Shown here: piece by piece, positions 27,101 to 29,636 of the stretch | Layout of the letters: each line of letters opens with the position of its first letter | Position numbering within the stretch: position 1 is the stretch's first letter | DNA from: Mycolicibacterium bacteremicum | GTDB lineage: Bacteria; Actinomycetota; Actinomycetes; Mycobacteriales; Mycobacteriaceae | NCBI RefSeq assembly: GCF_943913955.1 | Contig: NZ_CALUAE010000023.1 | Location: forward strand, 1-64,000 | Reading direction: 5' to 3' | DNA: 64,000 bases | Position numbers and translations under genes: made by a program | The notes under the pieces: generated by a model | The model's database searches: none | Seen by the model: only the letters and a program-made list of their open reading frames with translations | Told to the model about the DNA's origin: nothing

Positions 27101-27864
27101 TCGCCACCGGGTTCGGCGACGACGACGTAGCCGCCGGAGACCAGCGGCAGCAGCACCTCGTTGATCGAGATGTCGAAGGACAGCGGCGCCTTGAACAACG
27201 ATGCATCACCGGGGCCGAACCCCAGGATCTCGCGGACCTGCCAGTTGAGCCGTTCGCAGATCGCCTCGTGCCGGATCATCGCCCCCTTGGGCTTCCCGGT
27301 GGATCCGGAGGTGAAGATGACATAGGCCAGCTGGGTGTCGTCGATGGTGACCGCCGGAGGTGTCGACGCCCGGTCGCCGAAAGCCCACTGCAGCAGGTCG
27401 ATCTCGACGGGGTGCGGGTCTGTGCTGCGCGCACCACCGGTTGCCACCAGCACCGCGACCGCCCGGGTGTCGGCGAGCACCTGGTCACGTCGCTCGGCGG
27501 GCCAGTGCGGGTCGACGGGCACGAAGGCGCCACCGGCGGCCAGGATGGCCAGCACGGCGACGACCATCTCAGCCGAGCGCGGGACGGCGATCGCGACGAC
27601 CTGCTCATGTCCCACCCCGTGGGTACGCAGATGATCGGCGAGTTCGTATGCCCGCGCGGCGAGTTCGCGATAGGTCAACCTGGTGTCACCGGCCACGACG
27701 GCCGGCGCATCCGGCGTCCGGGCGGCCTGCTGGGCGAACAGTGTCGTCACGGTCGTCGTCGACGTGGGCCACGTGTCGTTGTTCCACTGCCGCAGCAGGT
27801 CCAGCCGGGCATCCGGGGTGTAGCCGTCGGGTCCCGTCGATTCGTCGGCGCCGACCGTGGTCAT
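5377..27864 (-). CDS. six-module non-ribosomal peptide synthetase, exochelin-type, with thioesterase
   Basis: A single 7,495-residue protein of roughly 0.8 MDa. Domains in order are A-T-E, C-A-T, C-A-T-E, C-A-T-E, C-A-T and C-A-T-TE. There is no starter condensation domain. Carrier serines are near residues 575, 2054, 3150, 4652, 6178 and 7193, and the thioesterase serine (GWSFGG) is at about 7325. Hand-read specificity codes predict fhOrn(D), beta-Ala, hOrn(D), Thr(D), hOrn(L) and one unassigned residue. The first five equal exochelin MS, which I recall being made by two proteins (FxbB, FxbC) in M. smegmatis. The frame continues 130 codons upstream, but the ATG at 27864 has a GAGAGGA ribosome site, starts a normal NRPS N-terminus and overlaps the preceding ABC stop (ATGA). 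The operon order is mbtH, two ABC genes, then this gene. Confidence 0.97.
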   Translation of the reverse strand: MTTVGADESTGPDGYTPDARLDLLRQWNNDTWPTSTTTVTTLFAQQAARTPDAPAVVAGDTRLTYRELAARAYELADHLRTHGVGHEQVVAIAVPRSAEMVVAVLAILAAGGAFVPVDPHWPAERRDQVLADTRAVAVLVATGGARSTDPHPVEIDLLQWAFGDRASTPPAVTIDDTQLAYVIFTSGSTGKPKGAMIRHEAICERLNWQVREILGFGPGDASLFKAPLSFDISINEVLLPLVSGGYVVVAEPGGERDPQYLLDLIATEKVTFVYLVSSMLDVLLDLAEGTHLLAGLKHVWCGGEVLTPALFDRFRTQLSTTLYHGYGPAEATIGVSHVIYRDRAERIETSIGRPNPHTQLYVLDDDLHPVPVGEGGELYAAGFLLGRGYVNAPGLTGARFVANPFAGDGSRMYRTGDLARWTGDGVLEFLGRADNQVKIRGMRVELEEIEVILATHPQVRHAAVILRQTPAGGAQLTGYALSTTGADGAQLRAWCAEKLPEHMVPGTIVVLDEFPVTANGKIDRRALPIPVATAPTALVPAEDARVQAICDIFADLLGSPAVGADTDFFGLGGDSIAAMGLVSRARRAGLRIRPRDVLTLRTPARIAAAVADADAAPAAAAPVDVTGEIAPTPILAWLNEIGNGTAGFHQSITVHTPAGLTWAALTAMLDALLDCHDVLRARLGADGGLTVPPVGTVTAADVLTRVADMTAHRDRAVARLDPATGVMVQAVWCDAGAGRPGRLLLVVHHVVIDGVSLRVLVEDLQSASDAVLAGRPIALTKPDTGFRQWAAELRAATAGGEFGEDETYWLDTVRVPDPQLGSRPLDAAVDTVATEARLTVRLDTDATARLLGPVPTAINGGVNDVLVAALAAAVAHWRGGPGDLLLELEGHGREADHLGAARDRLELSRTVGWFTTLFPVSVTAGPAGWDELMAGGPALGAAVKAVKDQLRAVPRNGLSYGALRYLSGTARPDLAVAPQILFNYLGRFAAAADTPWAPADAAVGEERDPRMPLPRALEINAVTVGDQLEAVFSWPTGILEHDRVAELAQFWIDALGAIAHSPSVTGPTPTDFPLVTLTQDDLDALPQPVRDVLPLSPLQAGIYFHSTYADTDPYVVQQIVSYDGPVHPDRLRRAADAVIERHPHLGAAFRALADGSLVAVIGDSVPVGWNFHDLSALPAEDSRLRVDEIADGERTAPFDLSAPPLMRYALVRLAPHRHVLIQTVHHIISDGWSVPIVLRELAALHDDPDTGRLGTPPRYRDFLAWLRYANPADALTGWRTELAGIAEPTRLSEALPRPRGDAGGFGRTTIEVPEPLADGIADWAGTHGITVGAVLGAAWGITIGRLTGRTDVVHGSTVSGRGADIAGIDDMVGLLINTVPARTTWSPTDTLSTVIARHAAAQAALFDHHHVALADIQQAVGIPELFDTLLVIENYPAADADTAAIRVTGMDVVEAPHYPVTLMIKPGRRMQVALTHDRTVVDDTTATAVLTLFRRVLQTIVAAGDTARCGDIEVLDADARKAMSAAGSGGPGRTATVLELFDNQVRRTPAAVALRDDTTRLTYAELDERSAMLAGALVDAGVRRGATVAVATGRTVDMAVALLAVLRSGAAYLPIDPGYPPARITHMLDDAQPRAVLTDGCALPEHDHPVVRTDATGRPWRDTAVEPADAAALVYTSGSTGAPKGVIGTHGALANRLAWARTSWSRDRDDIRVAKSSMSFIDGTTELLGALVSGAVAVIAGDGTARDGAALATLVDDVAATQLLVVPGLGAAMAEVAGGALGSVRRWICSGEALDAATVIALQRVSPDAEIINAYGSSEVAGDVLTAVVTDAVTLGRPVPGTRIHLLGPDLAPVPPGAVGEIYVGGAQLARGYLGRPGETAGRFVADPFGPAGERLYRTGDLARWRPDWTVEYLGRVDDQVKINGFRVELGEVETALAAQPGVADAVLTARLQRLDAYVVTHTGADLDVDVLRTALADVLPAHAVPATITVLDQIPLLPNGKRDRAALPEPVRSVAHTAARTEREALICTIFAAVLGSAQVGIDDDFFSLGGDSLSALRVVNRLAGAGVPVVTSDLFRLRTARALDSALAETPAVQAPATPQSWHGLSDAQLHELAASSPVEVAEVWPLSPLQEGVYYQCTFTDDVNTYLAQNVFDFDHRLDVDALRVAFGALLGRHDNLRAGFASADLPRPVQYIGRFVPAAVDLVDLSALTAAAAAERLAEVMRTDSETPFDLRVPPLVRLTVIRLPERGDRLLLTCHFLLWDGWSRELVLRELFALYNSGGLRGALPADTSSYHDYLRWVHAQDRDASTRAWATALSGLAEPTLIAPSSAAEPAMPQRVYGELSAEVTALLAEHGRTAQTTANTVLTAALGIVLGYETGASDVVFGTTVAGRPPELPGIEHVIGQFLNTVPVRMVMSPSSTVAELLRAVEDFRLDLMAHEYLGLGDITRSAGHQTLFDSLYVLQNFLDDDTFTEFEREQGITGVDFVDTTHYPLTWVLTPGERLRIKLEHRPDVVAADRAGAMVARLCRVVEILLTEPGTRLAALDVLLDTERNVLATWRVSTEHHIGADTIADLLAQRAAEIPADTALVFGTERVTYAELDERINRLARLLITHGARPEQVVALALPRSVDMVVALFAVLRTGAAYLPLERDYPLARLTGMLDDARPVLLVCPRSGAELIAHQHSLGGAVLSLDSAPVLQMLAQTPATALTADELGAFTGADRLEFPAYVIFTSGSTGRPKGVVTPYRGLTNMQLNHRAEIFEPAIAKAGGRRLRVAHTVSFSFDMSWEELLWLVEGHEVHICGEELRRDATALVGYCHRHRIDVINVTPSYAHHLFEEGLLAESSSPVAPLAETEKPHAPTLVLLGGEAVSDEVWNQLRAQPAGTGYNLYGPTEYTINTLGGGTDDSPTPTVGRPIWNTRAHILDAWLRPVRDGVIGELYIAGTGLARGYLNRPGLTAERFVADPDDPGGRMYRTGDLVARRTDGSGILDFFGRSDDQVKIRGYRVELGEVAAALQAQPGIRQAVVIARRGGATRQLVGYVVPDSDESFSDSGATDLAARLRAALADTLPDYMVPALYGVLDTVPLTVNGKLDVAALPEPAAPSAGAARTPRDERETLLADIFADVLGVPAVGIDDDFFTLGGDSISSIALSGKARKAGLHLTPRDIFRRRTVAALAASVVAAAPRVTVVDSGTGPITATPILAETAESGTPLRNFYQSMVLATPAGIDRQQLEAVLVAVLDNHEMLHARLVGAAAGWQLTVPDERTGIRPDHRAGALTPDTVDAAARAAAAELDPAAGTMVRAVWFPDADQLLLVIHHLVIDGVSWRILTDDLKRAWEHVRTGQSVRPDPVPTSFRTWSQTIAAATFSDEIDYWKTTLDTADPDLGNRPLDPAIDTAATVAHHSTTLPADVSTALLSSVPAAMYGGVNDVLLAGLSLAMAQWRVDRGHRDATATVLSLEGHGREGDLLPLTGDTDLDLSRTVGWFTAIYPVAVDPGVIGWDDVLAAGAPLAAAVRTVKEQLRTVPHRGIGYGVLRYLDPNRPIDAPAPQILFNYLGRFAGGAGRDWEAVAGIGALREGVDGTNPAMALEINALAEDRADGTVLTMTLSWPAQLIDSADIHELAARWAEALTALTRCSALAGHTPSDFGLIDLTQDDLDDLESLGEVEDVLPLLPLQEGMYLHSAFTEAGIGDTDTYRVQQVAEISGPVDAELLGRSVTEVVNRHQALRAGFRELRDGRVAQVIWRHVEAEYTVAAGDPESIARQQLSRPFALSDAPLVRYTLVSVSDTEHRLIQTLHHIIADGWSYPVIFADIVTHYNATAATGPALPPVAVGLTEHIGSAMAVPASARDTWSQVLAGAEPTVLFGGGHDVGEHRSIIRRLPREVTGALLTTARERGITASTALHGAWGLLLGRLLDRTRVTFGSTVSGRGGVLNGTESLVGLLINTLPVPMAWQHDTPIGAVMTRLQEQQSSVLDAQQIGLAELARLAGVRDFFDTMVVVENFPATATDTPGDPRALTFHGFTGTDAPHYPLSLVAYLDDELGIEIKYDVGIVTAEQAARHAERLERILTAFVQDPDQPVGAIDVRTETERARVAGDRAVAAGPDRTLAQIFTEMARRAPDAVAVSCGAEHLSYAELDTRAAAVAAALVELGVRPEARVAVALPRSVDLIVGLLGVLKAGGAYVPLDIDSPAARLQHIVGDAAPVCVVTDRHDRVPAGAAPVLLLADAVRHPGVVPSHHPDADHTAYLIYTSGSTGTPKGVAVAHRQVVSLFAGTADLFGFGAGDVWTMFHSAAFDFSVWELWGALLHGGRLVIVEQAVARDPERFLQLLADEGVTVLNQTPSAFYPLIDADGRVKPELALRHLVFGGEALDTGRLAGWYERHHEDAPRLVNMYGITETCVHVSFRPLTAADAVGAASVIGGPIPGLQIHLLDSALQPVPTGVVGELYVAGGQLARGYAGRAGLTATRFVANPFDPDGQRLYRSGDTAMWTETGELVYVGRSDAQVKVRGYRIELGEVESALAGLPGVGNAAAAVHTDDAGRVRLIGYLVTGDAIDIAAAREHLAGRLPDYMVPSVLITLPTLPLTVNGKLDRAALPAPPAAGAPVTDTAAGPGDTAGALAALCTEVLGTAVGVDDDFFTMGGDSIVAIQLVNRARRAGLRITPQQVFTARTPAALADLTGAQHTPVGAVDDPGPDLGEVMLTPIVQRLAELGGSVARFNQTELLRTPAGATGPRLEAAVNAVIARHDALRLRLHRPSPLLWSLETTAGHTVPLHRIDAAGLDDDDLRALIGGESDAATGRLNPEAGVMLVAVWFDLGADRQGRLLLVAHHLGVDAVSWRILIDDLADAYAGRRLAPVPTSLRSHARMVNENAQHAARLAEFEHWTTTLAPGAELDPGADTVALTVGATRDHELRLSVAETLPLLTSVPAAANADVNETLLAALHIAVQRWRGHQQPLLLDLERHGRDGWGEDCDLSRTVGWFTAIAPVRLDPADVDDHIAVLKDVKERLRAVPDRGLGYGQLRYCNPRTAAALGRLPAPQLLFNYLGRWTSDGAADWESAPEVAALRVGPDPDLGTPYLLEVNVICDETQDGPRLRATLTYADDGFGADAAGALARHWAAVLREFGALGAEQRSALTPSDLPLVDLTQQQIDRMAHSADVQTIWPLSPLQEGVYFQARFSDAAVYIVQNVFDFAEPLDTAALQSAFAAVMRRNPVLRSGFRADDLPHPVAVITENAVCVPEVIDLTGVAAGDIADRVAAITAEDRLRTFDLTAPPLARFTVVRTADTDRLIFSYHFLLLDGWSREQLLRELFAEYAAAERGASTADLPAPQADFTDYLRWLSGQDRAESARRWRAALDGLPAPTLLVPDAVGTAPTLALRLDFFLTEQQTERLHQAARDARVTLNAVISTALALVLGYETGSADVVFGSTVAGRPTDIDGIDTVIGLFLNTVPTRVRMRPQDSIADTLSAVQDNRLHLMDHEYLGLGDIQRAAGVQGELFDSLYVLQNFLDDDTFTDMETEYGIVGHDSIDASHYPLTWVASPGRRLWMKLEYRPDVVDRSRAQRLLDRLHQVILRLGEMGLQASVADTDLALPGESRRRHAEAESTRHDLPEATVVDLLAERCATATDLTALVCGADHVDYGALDSRVNQLAAILRDRGIGAESTVALAIPRSISAVIALFAVLRSGAAYLPLELDYPDDRLAVMLEDGAPACVLTTRAVADRISGVTPPGCRALILDDRDQAAETAAAAAVWDGPRPGLDEPAYVIYTSGSTGKPKGVLTPHRGLTNMHLNHREAIFAPAIAKAGGRRLRIAHTVSFSFDMSWEELLWLIEGHEVHICDEELRRDAAALVAYCHEHRIDVINVTPTYAQLLFEQGLLDGGHAPVLVLLGGEAVSATVWNRLRDSQTSYGYNLYGPTEYTINTLGGGTDDSASPTVGTPIWNTRGYVLDGWLRPVPDGTPGELYIAGAGLARGYLGRPALSAGRFVADPFRTAAGGEDARMYRTGDLVVRRPDGNLDFLGRTDDQVKIRGYRVELGDIEVALSAHPEIAQAAVIARPDPNTSGSHRLIGYLVPVVEHADPDLVSRVRSAVKEQLPGYMVPAAMTVLDALPLTDNGKLDVRSLPEVQPQRGGGRAPRTATEETLCTLFAEVLGLQEVGVDDDFFDLGGHSLVSIRLINLVRTALGIEMSIRDVFDAPTVADLAAHLDGRPRVRARPALTAAPRPEQISVSPAQQRLLLIDRLGGAAALAYNYPLVFEVQGPLDTDALSDALTDVLDRHESLRTVFTEQDGRYLQHILPTGTRAPVQIIDAAPADLDAVVTRPFDLHTEIPLRVSVFRSGPQVHTIVLLLHHIATDEWSDGPLLADLNRAYRARAAGQDPALPALAVQYADYTGWQHDLLDRLGEAHREFWRAQLAGAPDELALPTDRPRPKRPSGTGGTLHMDIPVDTAVAMRDSANRYQVSPLMLLHAAVAVLLHRLGAGDDIIVGTPVAGRDEAALDEVVGFFVNTLVLRADLAGNPTFAELLARVRTADLAAFAHQELPFDQLVELLNPPRVAGRNPLFNVFVGYHLRDGADATMFDLPTRWREPTVTAAMFDLGFTLIDDRAGATIMAEYSADLFDETSVRTLTRRLLDVLIALTRDATTRVGAVRLLQDTERHTVLEARNATDRQVPARGLGALVADQAMRTPDAVAVRFGADELSYTELDAWSDRLAATLDVPGGIVGVSLPRSVELIVALVAVAKSGAAFLPLDPDYPGERLRHMIDDAKPAVVLDHPDAVRVVRDQPAPPPRPATDPSAWVYVLYTSGSTGRPKGVAVAHAGIVNRIAWLQDAYPLSARDRMLVKTPISFDTSVWEVFWPLSVGATLVIAEPGGHRDPAYLAELIAAERVTAVDFVPSMLELFLDEPRSGRCTGLTRVTVGGEALSDELADRAVRRLGVPLHNLYGPTEAAVDVLGWTADGGPVALGVPGWNVRAYVLDGYLEPVPDGAPGELYLAGVQLADGYLHRHDLTAERFVADPFDTGARMYRTGDIVRWRGGGQLEYLGRTDDQIKLRGVRIEPAEIETVLGTHPGVGSARVIVRADRLLAYYLPAGPPPDGDITPALRAHAAAALPVHMVPAAYVALTAFPLTPSGKLDRRALPDPEISSGGRRVARTAEELRLCALVGAVLGIEVTGVDDDFFALGGHSLLLVRLAAAIRREFGVQLAVADLMVTPTVADIAAMLTGGADRRDSAALAPVLALRTGGTRPPLFCVHPASGLSWQFAGLKRYVPEDIPLYGLQSPLFTTSRLPDTITALAAGYADEVQRVAPTGPVRLLGWSFGGSLALLIAQELRRRGRIVGFLGMLDARTDTTIDDEFDETAVLGGLLREMGFPVEVGSRVDVSDAVRLVRDSDDAIGMLEDTQIAQVVENYVAAERLTAGADYGRYDGDVFFVDASVLEMDLTGVASRQWRPHVGGRLQVVTLDCRHSELMDAATLEQLGPLIAAELDR
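9166..12370 (-). other. NRPS module 5: C-A-T, predicted L-N5-hydroxyornithine; variant C domain
   Basis: The adenylation code is again DMENLGLINK. The condensation motif is HFLLLDG, with Phe for the catalytic His (codon at 11953-11955, residue ~5304), as in module 3. The carrier motif is GGHS (residue ~6178) rather than the GGDS found before E domains, and no E domain follows. The C-A part is a close copy of module 3. Confidence 0.8.
10244..10490 (-). repeat. internal repeat, copy in module 5 adenylation domain
   Basis: This stretch aligns without gaps to 19367-19613 in module 3 (constant offset 9,123), with long identical runs such as CATGTTGGTCAGGCCGCGGT. It encodes the region around FDMSWEELLW of the hydroxyornithine adenylation domains and reflects duplication or gene conversion within the NRPS gene. 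Confidence 0.8.
12371..16850 (-). other. NRPS module 4: C-A-T-E, predicted D-allo-threonine
   Basis: The condensation domain keeps HHIIADG (second His near residue 3804). The adenylation code reads DFWNVGMVHK, essentially the standard threonine code (DFWNIGMVHK). The carrier serine is near residue 4652. The E domain has HHLGVDA in place of HHxxxDG and keeps RTVGWFT, so it is probably active. Epimerisation of L-Thr would give D-allo-Thr. Confidence 0.82.
16851..21495 (-). other. NRPS module 3: C-A-T-E, predicted D-N5-hydroxyornithine; variant C domain
   Basis: The adenylation code reads DMENLGLINK, the code I recall for N5-hydroxyornithine in coelichelin module 3. The condensation motif is HFLLWDG: the second, catalytic His of HHxxxDG is Phe (codon at 21082-21084, residue ~2261). 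The carrier serine is near residue 3150, and an E domain with HHLVIDG and RTVGWFT follows. In exochelin MS this residue is acylated on its N5-OH nitrogen, giving a hydroxamate. Confidence 0.8.
19367..19613 (-). repeat. internal repeat, copy in module 3 adenylation domain
   Basis: Partner of 10244-10490. The protein similarity extends well beyond this stretch, across both C-A didomains. Confidence 0.8.
21496..24605 (-). other. NRPS module 2: C-A-T, predicted beta-alanine
   Basis: The condensation domain has an intact HHIISDG (second His near residue 1226) and follows an E domain, so it should be of the D-to-L class. The adenylation code reads IDTLISAGDK. Asp has moved from 235 to 236, and IS and D331 are shared with the beta-alanine code VDWVISLADK that I recall from bleomycin synthetase. 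There is no E domain, as expected for an achiral residue. The nearby panD gene provides the substrate. Confidence 0.8.
24606..27864 (-). other. NRPS module 1: A-T-E, predicted D-N5-formyl-N5-hydroxyornithine
   Basis: This is the initiation module, with no condensation domain. The adenylation signature, aligned by eye to GrsA PheA, reads DINYWGGIGK, which I recall as the code of coelichelin module 1 (formyl-hydroxyornithine). The carrier serine (GLGGDS) is near residue 575. The C-terminal epimerisation domain shows HHVVIDGVS, EGHGRE and RTVGWFT. Supply of the substrate fits the hydroxylase and formyltransferase genes at 31.8-34.1 kb. Confidence 0.82.
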
Positions 27865-29636
27865 GTGTGTGTCCTCTCGGCATCGCTGTGGTGCGCGGCC
27901 CACGCGCGCCAGAGTTGGGCGTACCGTCCCTGCGCGGCCAGCAGTTCCTCGTGGGTGCCCTCTTCGACGATGTCGCCGTGGGCCATCACCACGATCCGGT
28001 CCGCGCTTGCCGCCTGGGTGAGCCGGTGCGCGACGACGAGCGTGGTGCGGCCGGCGGTGACCGCGGCCGCGGCCCGCTCCAGATCGCGCGCGCCGAGACT
28101 GCCCGCCTCGGCCGTCGCCTCGTCGAGGATGGCCACCGTCGGGTCCAGCAGCAGCAGCCGGGCCAGTGCCACCTGCTGGGCCTGCGCCGCGGTCAGTTCG
28201 TGCCCGCCCTCTCCGACGACGGTGTGCACACCGTCCTGCAGCGCGGCGACCCACTCCCCGGCGCCGACGGTGTCCAGTGCCGCAACGATCTCGGTGTCGG
28301 TGGCCCCGGGTGCGGCCAGTCGCAGGTCGTCGGCCAACGCGCCGGCGAACACGTGCACGTCCTGACTGATGATGGCGATGTGTTTGCGTCGCTGTTCGGG
28401 GGTCATCTCACCCAGCGGCACCCCGCCGATGCGGACGTCACCGCGCTGTGGGCTCAGCACCCCGGCCGCGATACCGGCCACCGTGGACTTTCCGGCCCCC
28501 GTCGAACCGACCAGCGCCACCCGCTGACCGGGGTCGAGCCGGATGCTGACGCCGTGCAGCACGGAATGCTCTTCGTCGTAGCTGAATTCGAGTTCGGCGA
28601 GCTGCAGCGAGGCATCGCGCGGTACGGCACCGGGGCCAGCGGCGGCCGGTGGCGCGGGGATGCTCACCAGACCGACCAGCCTGGCCAGGCTGGCGCCGGC
28701 ATCCTGGGCCTCGTCGACGGTGAACAGCAGCATGCTGATCGGGCCGAAGAGGCGGTGGAAGAGCAGCGCGGCCGCGGTGGTCTGACCGACGGTGACGGCG
28801 CCGTCGGCGACCAGCCAGTAACCGGCCACCAGAATGACGGAGAGGCCGATGAATTCGGCGCGGTTGATCCGGCCGACGAATCGGGTGAAGAAGGTGAAGA
28901 CACCGATCGAGATGTCGCGCACCCGCGCCGACGCGTCCACGATGCCGCCGTGGTGGTCGGCGTGTGCGTGATAGGCGTGCACGGTGGGGGCGCCCAACAT
29001 GCTCTCCATCAGCACCTGGGAGCGCTCCGCGATGACACGGCGCTCCTCGGCGTACCGCGGGGCTGACCGCGGCAGGTACCAGCGCAGCGCCAGCAGGTAG
29101 AACGGAATCGAGACGGCACCGGCGATCGCCAGCCGCCAATCGAGGCCCGCCATCGACACCAGGGTCAGCACGGCGAGCATCAACGCCGAGAACATCGTCG
29201 GGATGACCTCGGTGACACCCTTGGCGATGGTGGCCACATCGGTGCTCACCCGCGACAGCAGATCGCCACGGCCGACCCGTTCGACCGTGGTGGTCGGCAA
29301 TGTCAGCGCGCGGTCCACACCGGCCTCACGCAGATCGGCCAGCATCACCCAACCCAGCCGGCCGATCAGATAATTCGACAGGCCGGTGGCCACCCCGCCG
29401 ATGAGCGCCGCGGCCCCGAGGATGGCGGCGACGGTCACGATGACCGAGGACGGCGATCCATCGATGATCCGGTCGACGAGCACACCCAGGACGTAGACCG
29501 GCAGCACGGCGGCACCCGCGGCCAGGACACCGACCAGCACGGTGCCGGTGAGTGCACCGCTGCGGCTGCGCAATTCACGTCGCAACCAGCGCCAGGTCTC
29601 GCGGCCCGTCGCGACGGGCAGGATGGTCGCGGTCAT
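27861..29636 (-). CDS. ABC half-transporter with intact Walker motifs (ExiT-like half)
   Basis: The 591-residue half-transporter has six predicted membrane helices in the first ~320 residues, then a nucleotide-binding domain. Walker A (GSTGAGKST), Walker B (VAILDEAT) and the H-loop (VVAHRL) are intact, but the signature motif is LTAAQ instead of LSGGQ. The partner encoded upstream has the opposite pattern, so the two should form a heterodimer with one catalytic site. The position between mbtH and the NRPS gene points to export of the finished siderophore, as proposed for the fused ExiT of M. smegmatis. There is no siderophore-interaction domain as in IrtA. It overlaps the NRPS start and the upstream ABC stop by 4 bases each. 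Confidence 0.88.
   Translation of the reverse strand: MTATILPVATGRETWRWLRRELRSRSGALTGTVLVGVLAAGAAVLPVYVLGVLVDRIIDGSPSSVIVTVAAILGAAALIGGVATGLSNYLIGRLGWVMLADLREAGVDRALTLPTTTVERVGRGDLLSRVSTDVATIAKGVTEVIPTMFSALMLAVLTLVSMAGLDWRLAIAGAVSIPFYLLALRWYLPRSAPRYAEERRVIAERSQVLMESMLGAPTVHAYHAHADHHGGIVDASARVRDISIGVFTFFTRFVGRINRAEFIGLSVILVAGYWLVADGAVTVGQTTAAALLFHRLFGPISMLLFTVDEAQDAGASLARLVGLVSIPAPPAAAGPGAVPRDASLQLAELEFSYDEEHSVLHGVSIRLDPGQRVALVGSTGAGKSTVAGIAAGVLSPQRGDVRIGGVPLGEMTPEQRRKHIAIISQDVHVFAGALADDLRLAAPGATDTEIVAALDTVGAGEWVAALQDGVHTVVGEGGHELTAAQAQQVALARLLLLDPTVAILDEATAEAGSLGARDLERAAAAVTAGRTTLVVAHRLTQAASADRIVVMAHGDIVEEGTHEELLAAQGRYAQLWRAWAAHHSDAERTHT

Noticed and set aside
27865..28254. N-terminal extension of the NRPS frame upstream of 27864
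   Set aside because: It overlaps the ABC gene in another frame, is Arg/Gly-rich with no NRPS similarity, and the ATG at 27864 has a good ribosome site and ATGA coupling.
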